Source: Streptomyces lichenis (GTDB lineage Bacteria; Actinomycetota; Actinomycetes; Streptomycetales; Streptomycetaceae). Taken from it: 64,000 bases of DNA. This document shows positions 33,783 to 41,330 of this stretch, one piece after another; the stretch's first letter is position 1, and the number at the start of each line of letters is the position of its first letter. The notes beneath the pieces are model-generated. The model was not told where the DNA came from. It searched no databases and saw only the letters and a list, made by a program, of their open reading frames with translations. The position numbers and the translations under genes are program-made. The stretch is taken from assembly GCF_023218175.1 (NCBI RefSeq), contig NZ_JALPTH010000003.1, forward strand, positions 1 to 64,000. The letters run 5' to 3'.

Positions 33783-34856
33783 ATGACCGTCACCCTGGCC
33801 GACGTGGCCGCCCGCGCCCGGGTGTCCCCGGCCACCGTCTCCCGGGTGCTGAACGGCAACTACCCGGTCGCCACCGCCACCCGGGAGCGGGTGATGCGCG
33901 CGGTGGACGAGCTGGACTACGTGGTGAACGGCCCGGCCAGTTCGCTCGCCGCTGCCACCTCCGACCTGGTGGGCATCCTGGTCAACGACATCGCCGACCC
34001 GTTCTTCGGGATCATCGCCGGGGCCGTCCAGTCGGCGATGGGCCGGGCCGGCGGCGGGGGCGCGGTGGGCGGAGGGGAGAAGCTGGCGGTGGTGTGCAAC
34101 ACCGGCGGCTCCCCGGAGCGGGAGCTGACCTACCTCACCCTGCTGCAGCGCCAGCGCGCGGCGGCCGTGGTGCTCACCGGGGGCGCGGTGGACGATCCCG
34201 GGCACGGCGCGGCGGTGGCCGCGAAGCTGGCGCGGCTGGCGGTCGCCGGGACGCGGGTGGTGCTGTGCGGCCGTCCGCCGCTGCCCGCCGCCGGGGAGGA
34301 CGCCGGGGCAGCTCTGGCCACGCTGACCTTCGACAACGAGGGCGGTGCGCGGCGGCTGACCGAGCATCTGCTCGGCCTTGGGCACCGGCGGCTCGGCTAT
34401 GTGGCCGGACCGGTCGAGCGGACCACCACCCGGCACCGGCTGGAGGGGCACCGCGCGGCGATGACCGTGGCGGGCCTCGGCGCCGACCTGGACCGGCTGA
34501 CCGTGCACGGCCCGTACGACCGGCGCTCCGGCTACGAGGCGGCCTGCGAGCTGCTGCGCCGGGAGCCGGGGCTGACCGCGCTGGTCGCGGCGAACGACAC
34601 GGTGGCGCTGGGTGTCTGCGCGGCCCTGCGCGACCAGGGGCTGCGCATCCCGGACGACGTGTCGGTGGCCGGCTTCGACGACCTGCCGTTCTCGGTGGAC
34701 GCGGTACCGGCGCTGACCACCGTACGGCTGCCGCTGCACGAGGCGGGCGCGCGCGCCGGCCGGCTGGCCACCGGCGCGGAGGCGCCGCCTCCGGGCGGCC
34801 TGGCGACGATGGGCGGCGAGCTGGTGGTCCGCGCCTCCACGGGGCGGGCGCGGTGA
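33783..34856 (+). CDS. LacI-family transcriptional regulator
   Basis: A 357-residue regulator. Residues 3-48: LacI headpiece (TLADVAARARVSPATVSRVLNGN) with the hinge helix (PASSLAAATS). The rest is a periplasmic-binding-protein-like effector domain (VGILVNDIADPFFGIIAGAV, GHRRLGYVAGP, LVAANDTVALGVCAALRD, VSVAGFDDLPFS). Likely effector: a sugar or intermediate of the divergent operon. A Gly-rich insert (GRAGGGGAVGGGEK) near residue 90 is unusual. AGAAGGAG lies 6 nt before ATG 33783. Confidence 0.92.
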   Translation: MTVTLADVAARARVSPATVSRVLNGNYPVATATRERVMRAVDELDYVVNGPASSLAAATSDLVGILVNDIADPFFGIIAGAVQSAMGRAGGGGAVGGGEKLAVVCNTGGSPERELTYLTLLQRQRAAAVVLTGGAVDDPGHGAAVAAKLARLAVAGTRVVLCGRPPLPAAGEDAGAALATLTFDNEGGARRLTEHLLGLGHRRLGYVAGPVERTTTRHRLEGHRAAMTVAGLGADLDRLTVHGPYDRRSGYEAACELLRREPGLTALVAANDTVALGVCAALRDQGLRIPDDVSVAGFDDLPFSVDAVPALTTVRLPLHEAGARAGRLATGAEAPPPGGLATMGGELVVRASTGRAR

Positions 34857-35107
34857 GCCATGCGGCGGGAGGAGCCGGTGCGCCGGGTCGCCCGGAGTCC
34901 GTATGCCGGAGAGCCCGGACCCGGTGGGGCGGGCCGCCCGGACCCCGGCAGGGCGGGTCCGTGGTCGCGGCGGGGCCATGAGGGGACGGTCGCGGGGTAC
35001 GTTGCCGGGGGCCGGACCGGTGCCGGTGCCGCGTCGCGGGTACGGCGGGGCGCACGGGGCCGTCGGGTGTGACCGTGCCGATATGTCGATGTACTGAGGA
35101 GCCCCCC

Positions 35108-35935
35108 GTGAAGTACGCCTTCTCCACCCTCGGTGTCCCCGGGACGCCGATTCCCGAGGTCGTCCGCCTCGCCGCAGAGAACGGCTACCAGGGGGTCGAG
35201 TTGCGGGCCCACCCCGAGGAACCGGTGCATCCGGGGCTGGTGGCGCACGAGCGGCGCGCGGTGGCCGAGGAGTTCGCGCGGGCGGAGGTGTCGATCCTGG
35301 CCGTCGCCGGGTACGCCCGGGTCGCCGAGCCCGGGGACGACGAGCCGGTCTACGAGGAGTTGCACGGGCTGCTGCATCTGGCGGCCGATCTGGGCGCGCC
35401 GCATGTCCGGGTGTTCCCGGGCGGCGGGGAGCTGGACCCGGCCGAGGCGGACGCGATCGCCGCCCGGCGGCTGGGCGCGGCGGCGGAGGTGGCCGCCGAG
35501 TTGGGCGTCCGCATCCTGCTGGAGACCCATGACTCGCACCGTACGGGGGCGGACATCGCCCGGGTGGTGGGTGCCGTCGGGCACAAGAGCGTGGGCGCCC
35601 TGTGGGACGTACTGCATCCCTGGGCCGCCGGTGAGGCTCCGGCCGCGACGCACGCGGCGCTCGCCCCGTACCTCGGCTATGTCCAGGTGAAGGACGCCGC
35701 CTCGGCGATCGAGACGGCTCCGCTGGCGCTGGGCGAGGGCGCGGTGCCGCTCGCCGAGTGCCTGGCACTGGTGGACGACGCCCGGACGAGCAACGCTCTG
35801 CTGGACGACGCGCTGCTGGAGGGCGGCGAGGTGTGGGCCTGCTGGGAGTACGAGAAGCGCTGGTACCCGGAGGCCGCCGAGCTCCCGCCCCTGCTGGCGC
35901 CCGGTCTGGAGCATCTGCGCTCGCTGACGAAGTGA
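35108..35935 (+). CDS. Sugar phosphate isomerase/epimerase (TIM barrel), second copy
   Basis: A 275-residue xylose-isomerase-like TIM barrel: KYAFSTLGVPGTPIPEVVRLAAENGYQGVELRAHPEEP, RILLETHDSHRTGADIARVV (metal ligands Glu, His), GALWDVLHPWAAGE (Asp/His) and the late VWACWEYEKRWYPEAAEL (Glu). It differs clearly from the copy at 30.4-31.2 kb and is not a recent duplicate. GAGGAG precedes GTG 35108. It lies 251 bp after the LacI gene on the same strand and may belong to the same sugar pathway. Confidence 0.87.
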   Translation: MKYAFSTLGVPGTPIPEVVRLAAENGYQGVELRAHPEEPVHPGLVAHERRAVAEEFARAEVSILAVAGYARVAEPGDDEPVYEELHGLLHLAADLGAPHVRVFPGGGELDPAEADAIAARRLGAAAEVAAELGVRILLETHDSHRTGADIARVVGAVGHKSVGALWDVLHPWAAGEAPAATHAALAPYLGYVQVKDAASAIETAPLALGEGAVPLAECLALVDDARTSNALLDDALLEGGEVWACWEYEKRWYPEAAELPPLLAPGLEHLRSLTK

Positions 35936-36004
35936 GTCGGTGAGGGGGTGAGGTGAGGTGCGGAGGTGGGGTCGTGGGCGTCCTCGGGCGGTCGGCCGCA
36001 CGTC

Positions 36005-36409
36005 CACCGGCCGGGACTCCGCCGCCGGTTCGGCTCGCGGCGATCCGGCAGGCCTCCTGGGCGGTACGGGCCGGGGCCCCGCCGAACGTGGTCAGCTGGA
36101 GGGCGCAGCCGCGCAGGTCCTCGGCCCCGCCCCGGCCGCCCCGCGCGCAGGCGGCCGCGTTGACGGCCGGGGTGAGATCGTACCCCTGGACCAGCAGAGA
36201 GGTCCCGCACGTGTTCGCGTCGGCCGAGGCAGGCCCGCCGCGGCCACCGTGCCGATGAGCGCGGGCAGAAGGGCGGCGGCGGTGGCCGCGGTCGCGGGCC
36301 AGTCTCCGCGGGCCCCGGTGGGGATGCCCGCGCGGTGTCGCCGCCGCTCCCTGGTGAAGGTCCCTTCCGGGCGTCCGTCGCGGCGGGCGGACCAGAGCCG
36401 TTGCGGCAC
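36005..36409 (-). pseudogene. Frameshifted small secreted cysteine-rich protein
   Basis: A signal-peptide-like stretch (WPATAATAAALLPALIGTVAA) is read in one frame from about 36409. The next residues make sense only after a one-base shift near 36240: PASADANTCGTSLLVQGYDL, TPAVNAAACARGG, EDLRGCALQLTTFGGAPARTAQEACRIAAS. The second frame has almost exclusively G/C third positions and four cysteines, so it was probably coding, and the signal-peptide cleavage site (PASA-D) falls right at the junction. No stop codon follows in that frame before the neighbouring gene, so the C-terminus is also damaged. Homologues were not identified. Confidence 0.45.
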
Positions 36410-36436
36410 CGGGCCGGGCGTGCCGTGCGCACCTCC

Positions 36437-36466
36437 TTGACCTGGCAGTTACTTTCCGGCTATGCG
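36437..36466 (+). promoter_or_regulatory. Housekeeping-type promoter for the GH3 gene
   Basis: TTGACC, an 18-nt spacer and TATGCG resemble a principal sigma promoter, about 95 bp before the GTG of the glycoside hydrolase. The surrounding bases are the least GC-rich of this gap. Confidence 0.4.
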
Positions 36467-36558
36467 TGAATCCCTGGAAGTTTCCTTCACCTCGGGGATC
36501 TCCCAGGGGCCGTTTCCTCCCTCACGAGCCCCCTCACGTACGGCCGGAAGGAGCACCA

Positions 36559-38436
36559 GTGCACCACCGCGCCAACCCCCACCCCCACCCCACCGCCCCC
36601 TCGGCGCCACCCTCCCCCGCCCCCTCCCGACGGGCCGTCCTCGCCGCGAGCGCGGTGGTCGCCGCGACCGTCGGCGGGGTCGCCGCCAGCACCGGCTCCG
36701 CCACGGCGGCTCCCGCACAGGCCGCCGAAACCCGCCGCCGGCTGATCCGGCTGATCTCCCGGATGAGCCTGGAGGAGAAGGTCGGCCAGCTCTTCGTGTC
36801 ACGGGTGTACGGGCACTCCGCCACCGATCCCGACCAGGCCGACATCGACCTGAACATGAAGGAGCTGGGCGTCCGCACTGCCGCCGAGCTGGTGGCGAGG
36901 TACCACGTCGGCGGGATCATCTACTTCTCCTGGGCGCACAACACCCGCGAGCCGCACCAGATCGCCGACCTGAGCAACGGCATCCAGCGCGCCGGGCTCG
37001 CCCAGCCCACCCCGCTGCCGCTGCTGATCTCCATCGACCAGGAGCACGGGATCGTCGCCCGGATAGGGAAACCCGCCACCCTGATGCCCGGCGCCATGGC
37101 GCTGGGCGCGGGCGGTTCACGGAGCGACGCCCGCCGGGCCGCCACGATCGCCGGGCGGGAACTGGCCGCGATGGGCGTCCGCCAGAACTACGCCCCGGTC
37201 GCCGACGTCAACGTCAACCCGGCCAACCCGGTCATCGGCGTACGGTCCTTCGGCGCCGTGCCCGCCGCCGTCGGGGACCTGGTGGCGGCGCAGGTCGCCG
37301 GCTACCAGGGCGGGGGCGTGGCCGCCACCTGCAAGCACTTCCCGGGGCACGGCGACACCGAGACCGACAGCCATTACGGGCTGCCGGTCATCACCCACAC
37401 CCGCGAGGAGTGGGAGCGGCTGGACCGGCCGCCGTTCACGGAGGCCGTACGGGCGGGCATCGACTCGATCATGACCGCGCATATCGTCGTACCGTCGCTC
37501 GATCCCAGCGAGGACCCGGCGACGCTCTCCCGGCCCATTCTCACCGGCGTGCTGCGTGAGGAGCTGGGCTACGACGGGGTGGTGGTGACCGACTCGCTCG
37601 CCATGGAGGGCGTACGGACCAAGTACGGCGACGACCGGGTGCCGGTGCTGGCTCTGAAAGCGGGCTGCGACCAGCTGCTCAACCCGCCGTCCATCGCGGT
37701 GGCCTGGAACGCGGTGCTCGCCGCCGTACGGGGTGGTGAGCTGACCGAGGAGCGGATCGACCAGTCCGTTCTGCGCATCCTGCTGCTGAAGGACCGGCTG
37801 GGGCTGCTGCGCGACCCGTACGCCTCGCACCGGGAGGTGGACCGGACCGTCGGCACCGCCGCCCATCTGGCCACCGCGGACCGGATCGCCGAGCGGACCA
37901 CCACCCTGCTGGAGAACACCGGCGGGCTGCTGCCGCTCAACCGCCGCCGTCAGCCGAGACTCCTGGTCGTCGGCGCGGACGCCAACTCGCCCTCCGGGAC
38001 GACCGGGCCGCCGGTGCCGGTGCTCGCCGGGGCGCTGACCGAGCTGGGCTTCACGGTGACCGCGCTGCCGACCGGCACCAACCCCACCCCGGCGAAGATC
38101 GACGAGGCGGTGGCGGCGGCGGCCGGGAAGGACGCGGTCATCGTCGCCACGTACAACGTCACCGCGGCCGGCGCCCAGCGCACGCTGGTCTCGCGGCTGG
38201 CGGCGACCGGGGTGCCGGTGGTGGCGGTGGCGATCCGCAACCCGTACGACGTCGCCCGGCTCACCGGCCAGCGCGCCGTGCTCGCCACCTACTCGTGGAC
38301 GGATGTGGAACTGCGGGCCGCCGCCCGGGTCATCGCGGGCCGCGCCCGCCCGCGCGGCCGGCTGCCCGTACCGGTGCAACGGGCCGACGACCCGGCGCGG
38401 GTGCTCTACCCGGTGGGCCACGGCCTGTCGTACTGA
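36559..38436 (+). CDS. Exported GH3 family beta-N-acetylhexosaminidase
   Basis: A 625-residue secreted glycoside hydrolase. Twin-arginine type signal (SRRAVLAASAVVAATVGG, residues 25-45). The GH3 barrel contains KHFPGHGDTETDSHYGLP (about 259), the NagZ-type signature whose Asp-His dyad is the acid/base, and VVVTDSLAMEGV with the nucleophile Asp near 345. A second alpha/beta domain follows (RLLVVGADANSPSG to YPVGHGLSY). It likely removes terminal N-acetylglucosamine from chitin or peptidoglycan fragments outside the cell. GTG 36559 is preferred: GGAAGGAG lies 6 nt upstream, while an earlier ATG lacks one. A 24-bp tandem array begins 9 bp after the stop. Confidence 0.92.
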   Translation: MHHRANPHPHPTAPSAPPSPAPSRRAVLAASAVVAATVGGVAASTGSATAAPAQAAETRRRLIRLISRMSLEEKVGQLFVSRVYGHSATDPDQADIDLNMKELGVRTAAELVARYHVGGIIYFSWAHNTREPHQIADLSNGIQRAGLAQPTPLPLLISIDQEHGIVARIGKPATLMPGAMALGAGGSRSDARRAATIAGRELAAMGVRQNYAPVADVNVNPANPVIGVRSFGAVPAAVGDLVAAQVAGYQGGGVAATCKHFPGHGDTETDSHYGLPVITHTREEWERLDRPPFTEAVRAGIDSIMTAHIVVPSLDPSEDPATLSRPILTGVLREELGYDGVVVTDSLAMEGVRTKYGDDRVPVLALKAGCDQLLNPPSIAVAWNAVLAAVRGGELTEERIDQSVLRILLLKDRLGLLRDPYASHREVDRTVGTAAHLATADRIAERTTTLLENTGGLLPLNRRRQPRLLVVGADANSPSGTTGPPVPVLAGALTELGFTVTALPTGTNPTPAKIDEAVAAAAGKDAVIVATYNVTAAGAQRTLVSRLAATGVPVVAVAIRNPYDVARLTGQRAVLATYSWTDVELRAAARVIAGRARPRGRLPVPVQRADDPARVLYPVGHGLSY

Positions 38437-38444
38437 GAGGGCAC

Positions 38445-38550
38445 GGTCCGGAAGGACTTTGAGGGCCCGGTCCGGGAAGGAACCTGAGGGCCCGGTCCGG
38501 AAGGAACCTGAGGCCCGGTCCGGAAGGACTCTGCGGCCATGGTCCGGAAG
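38445..38550. repeat. 24-bp tandem repeat, 5 copies, after the GH3 gene
   Basis: The word GGTCCGGAAGGA recurs at 38445, 38469, 38494, 38517 and 38541 (period 23-25) within units such as GGCCCGGTCCGGAAGGAACC. It lies between the GH3 stop codon and a large terminator-like hairpin. Confidence 0.88.
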
Positions 38551-38575
38551 GTCCCGGCGGCCGCCCGTACAAGAG

Positions 38576-38636
38576 GCCGGCGGCCGCACCCCCTCCTCCG
38601 AGGATCTCCTCGTGGGAGGGGGGTACGGCCGCCGGT
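38576..38636. terminator. Large bidirectional hairpin between convergent genes
   Basis: CCGGCGGCCG at 38577 pairs with CGGCCGCCGG at the other end, continued inward by ACCCCCTCC...GGGAGGGGG and CCGAGGA/TCCTCG with small mismatches. It ends both the GH3 gene (plus) and the S28 peptidase gene (minus). Confidence 0.75.
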
Positions 38637-38660
38637 CGTGTGCTTCGTCGCGCGGTGGCG

Positions 38661-40115
38661 CTACGGGCGCAGGGTGCGCGTCCGGTCGAGCTGCTGGCTC
38701 TTGTCCAGCCGCGAGTCGTAGGTCCGCAGCGGCGCGGCCCGCTCCGCCTGCGGCGCGGAGACTCCGGCCCAGGTCAGGATGCGCTCGGTGGCCTTGGTCC
38801 GCTCGGCCTCGACCAGGCCGGCCACGTTGGCGCCGTGGTTGGCGCCGGGCGCGGTGTACACATACGAGTCCCTGGCGCCCCGGTCCACCCGGAACCGCTC
38901 GGCGCCCCACGGGTCGTTGCCGCCGTAGACGAAGAGCATCGAACGGGCCCGGGTGCGCACCCAGGAGTCCACGTCCGCCATGGCCAGCGGCTTGAAGCGG
39001 ATCGGGATGTCCTTCGGCACGAAGTTGCGCGCGGGCTGGTAGCCGTACCGGGTCAGACCCTTGAGGTGCTTCATCTTCAGGCTGGGCGAGCCCATTTCAG
39101 TGGCGGCCTGGTAGTAGTACGGGGTGTAGCCCGCCAGGCTCTGGTCGGTGTACGCGGACCAGCCGGAGTACTGGTCGATCACGTCGTACACCTCCTGGTC
39201 GGAGGCGGTGGCGGCGGCCGGGAGGTCCGCGCACTGGGCCTCGCCGGAGTACTGCCAGAACGCCCAGACGAAGTCGAGGACGACCGCCTCGTACGCCTTG
39301 TCCAGGGTGCCGACCGTGGTGAAGGTGGCGCCCTCGGCCTCGGCCCAGGCCTTGTACGTGGCCTGGAGCGGGGCGCGGCGGACCAGGGCCTCGCGCTGGA
39401 GGGCGTTCAGCCGGTCGCGGCACTCCTGGGTGGAGACGGTGGCGAAGAACCGGTCGTACCGGGAGTCCTCGTGCTCCACGACGTCGTTGGGCGCCACATA
39501 GGCGACCACGCCGTCCATGTCACGGGGGTAGAACCGCTCGAAGTAGGTCGCGGTCATCCCGCCCTTGGAACCGCCGGTGGCGATCCACTTGCGGTCGTAG
39601 ATCTTCTTCAGCGCGGTGAAGATCCGGTGCTGGTCGCTGGCGCCCTGCCAGATGTCCAGCTTGGACCAGTCGGCCGGCTGAGGGCGGGACGGGGTGAAGA
39701 AGCGGTACTCCATGGAGACCTGGTTGCCGTCCACGATCCGGGTCGGCTCGGATCGGCTGGGCGAGGTCCGGACCGAGTACCCGCTGGTGTAGAAGACGGT
39801 CGGGCGGCTGGTGTCCTTGTGCAGCAGGGTCAGACGCTGCTGGAAGGTCCCCTTGCGGGGGTTCCGGTGGTCTACCGGCTGGGTGTAGTTGAGGACGAAG
39901 AAGCGGTAGCCGGGGTACGGCTGCTCCTCGATCAGGCTCATACCGGGGATGGCCAGGATCCGGTCCTTGATGTCCGCCTGCGGCCCGGCTGCGGGGCCGG
40001 ACGGGGCGGCGGCGATGGTGCTGTCGGGGGCCTCGGCGGCGGTCGCCGTGCCGGCCGTGCTCGCGGCGCCTATGAGCACGACGAGTGACAGCAGCCATCT
40101 GAGCGCGTTGCGCAT
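38661..40115 (-). CDS. Secreted S28-family prolyl tripeptidyl/tetrapeptidyl aminopeptidase
   Basis: A 484-residue exported serine peptidase. Signal peptide at residues 1-27 (LLSLVVLIGAASTAGTATA). The S28 core has FFVLNYTQPVDHRNP near the start, the nucleophile Ser183 in TGGSKGGMT, the acid in FVYGGNDPWG and the histidine in PGANHGANV. Streptomyces secretes such enzymes to release N-terminal tri- or tetrapeptides after proline, complementing other proteases. Family length (about 480-540) agrees. ATG 40115 begins the signal peptide. Confidence 0.92.
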   Translation of the reverse strand: MRNALRWLLSLVVLIGAASTAGTATAAEAPDSTIAAAPSGPAAGPQADIKDRILAIPGMSLIEEQPYPGYRFFVLNYTQPVDHRNPRKGTFQQRLTLLHKDTSRPTVFYTSGYSVRTSPSRSEPTRIVDGNQVSMEYRFFTPSRPQPADWSKLDIWQGASDQHRIFTALKKIYDRKWIATGGSKGGMTATYFERFYPRDMDGVVAYVAPNDVVEHEDSRYDRFFATVSTQECRDRLNALQREALVRRAPLQATYKAWAEAEGATFTTVGTLDKAYEAVVLDFVWAFWQYSGEAQCADLPAAATASDQEVYDVIDQYSGWSAYTDQSLAGYTPYYYQAATEMGSPSLKMKHLKGLTRYGYQPARNFVPKDIPIRFKPLAMADVDSWVRTRARSMLFVYGGNDPWGAERFRVDRGARDSYVYTAPGANHGANVAGLVEAERTKATERILTWAGVSAPQAERAAPLRTYDSRLDKSQQLDRTRTLRP

Positions 40116-40317
40116 GCACCCTCCACGTGGGTTCGCGATAGTCGTCGCGAACCTAGCGGGGGCAACACCCGCCCCGCCAGCCCCGATTACGACGCGGGAC
40201 GTGCGGCTCGTGTGAAGGTTGGACCGACGTGCGCGGCGGTGACGGGCCGTCAGGCGTTTCCGCCATGGTGGGAGAGGTCATACGGCGGCCTGCCCTCCTC
40301 GTGACCGTAGCGCGCCG

Positions 40318-40932
40318 CTAGCAGCCGAACCAGCCGGTCGCCCCGGACCGCCCCGCCACCGAACCGGTCGCGCGGACACAGCGGTTGAGCGCGTGTACGG
40401 TGACGGGCCCGGCCTGCCGGGTGAAGCGCCCCCGGTCCACGGCCGCCCGGCCGCCCCGGGCCTGCACGGACACGGCCATGGCCCGGCGCGCGCCGGGCTT
40501 GGCGGCAAGGGTGAGCGCGCAGACGTACTGGCGGTTGCGGTAGACCCGCAGCTCACCGGTGGCGAACTTGATCCGCTTGACGAGCCGGCCGGCGCAGGAG
40601 GCACCGGTGGCCCGGACGAAGGAAGCGCCGGCGGCGTGCACGGTGGACGCGGCGGCCGTATGCACCGAGGACACACCGGCGCGAGCGGAGGAGGCACCGG
40701 TCGCGTGGGCGGAGGAGGCCGCCGGACCGGCGAGGACGATCAGGCCCACGGCGGTGAGCAGCGCCGTCAGCCCGGCCAGTGCCCGCGCCCGCCGCGGGCC
40801 CGGCGCACGGCCTCTCCCTGAGGCTTCCGCCCGGACCGGCCCCTCGGGCCTCTCCGCCCGGGTCGGCCCGTCGACGGACGGACGACGGTCCGGCTGACCG
40901 CCGCTCAGGGGTACCACTGCCCAGCCGAACAC
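40318..40932 (-). CDS. Hypothetical exported protein
   Basis: About 204 residues. A hydrophobic segment (LAGLTALLTAVGLIVLAGPAASSAHA) near residues 55-80 acts as a late signal peptide or anchor. The following 45 residues are repetitive (ATGASSARAGVSSVHTAAASTVHAAGASFVRATGASC). The last 90 residues look folded, with cysteines in ASCAGR, QYVCALT, LNRCVRA and WFGC, suggesting two disulfides. I do not recognise the family. GTG 40932 has GGAGG 5 nt upstream; a later start nearer the signal peptide is possible. Confidence 0.6.
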   Translation of the reverse strand: MFGWAVVPLSGGQPDRRPSVDGPTRAERPEGPVRAEASGRGRAPGPRRARALAGLTALLTAVGLIVLAGPAASSAHATGASSARAGVSSVHTAAASTVHAAGASFVRATGASCAGRLVKRIKFATGELRVYRNRQYVCALTLAAKPGARRAMAVSVQARGGRAAVDRGRFTRQAGPVTVHALNRCVRATGSVAGRSGATGWFGC

Positions 40933-41330
40933 GACCACCTCCGCACGTCCTTCCGCCGTTCCGCCCGATCTGCCGTTCGGCCGCTGATCCGCTGATCCGC
41001 TGATCCGCTGATCCGCATCTACGTGTGTCACATCTGCACCCGCGTGCGCCCTCGTCCCCGTCGCGATCAGGCACAGTCACGCCGGGGAGCCCTGACGAGC
41101 ACCCCCCACACGGCCACAGCGCACCGCGCCCGACCCTGAGCAGGGACCCGGCCCTCACCGGGGCGGGAGCGAGGCGGCCTCCGGTTTCACCCGGTGTACG
41201 ACCCGCACTCGTGTACGACGCACCCGACCGCCCCATGGTTGCGCGTCCGGGTGTCCGTACGCGGCGGCCGTGACGGGCGCTCCCCCCGCCCGCACCCTCC
41301 GGTCTCGCCCTGCCCCCTCCCGCCTCCGGG
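40933..41330. other. Intergenic region with 8-bp tandem repeat
   Basis: About 400 bp between two minus-strand genes; no convincing reading frame. It holds the 8-bp array at 40983-41014 and a locally AT-richer patch (CATCTACGTGTGTCACATCTG) that may belong to the promoter of the exported protein. Confidence 0.5.
40983..41014. repeat. 8-bp tandem repeat (GCTGATCC), 4 copies
   Basis: Four exact GCTGATCC units lie 50-80 bp upstream of the exported-protein start, in its probable promoter region. An 8-bp unit can change length by slippage, which would alter promoter spacing. Confidence 0.9.

Noticed and set aside
16686..35935. Treating all three TIM-barrel isomerase genes as one inositol cluster
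   Set aside because: They are separated by 13 kb including citA, recD2 and a toxin island, and only the first adjoins iol genes.
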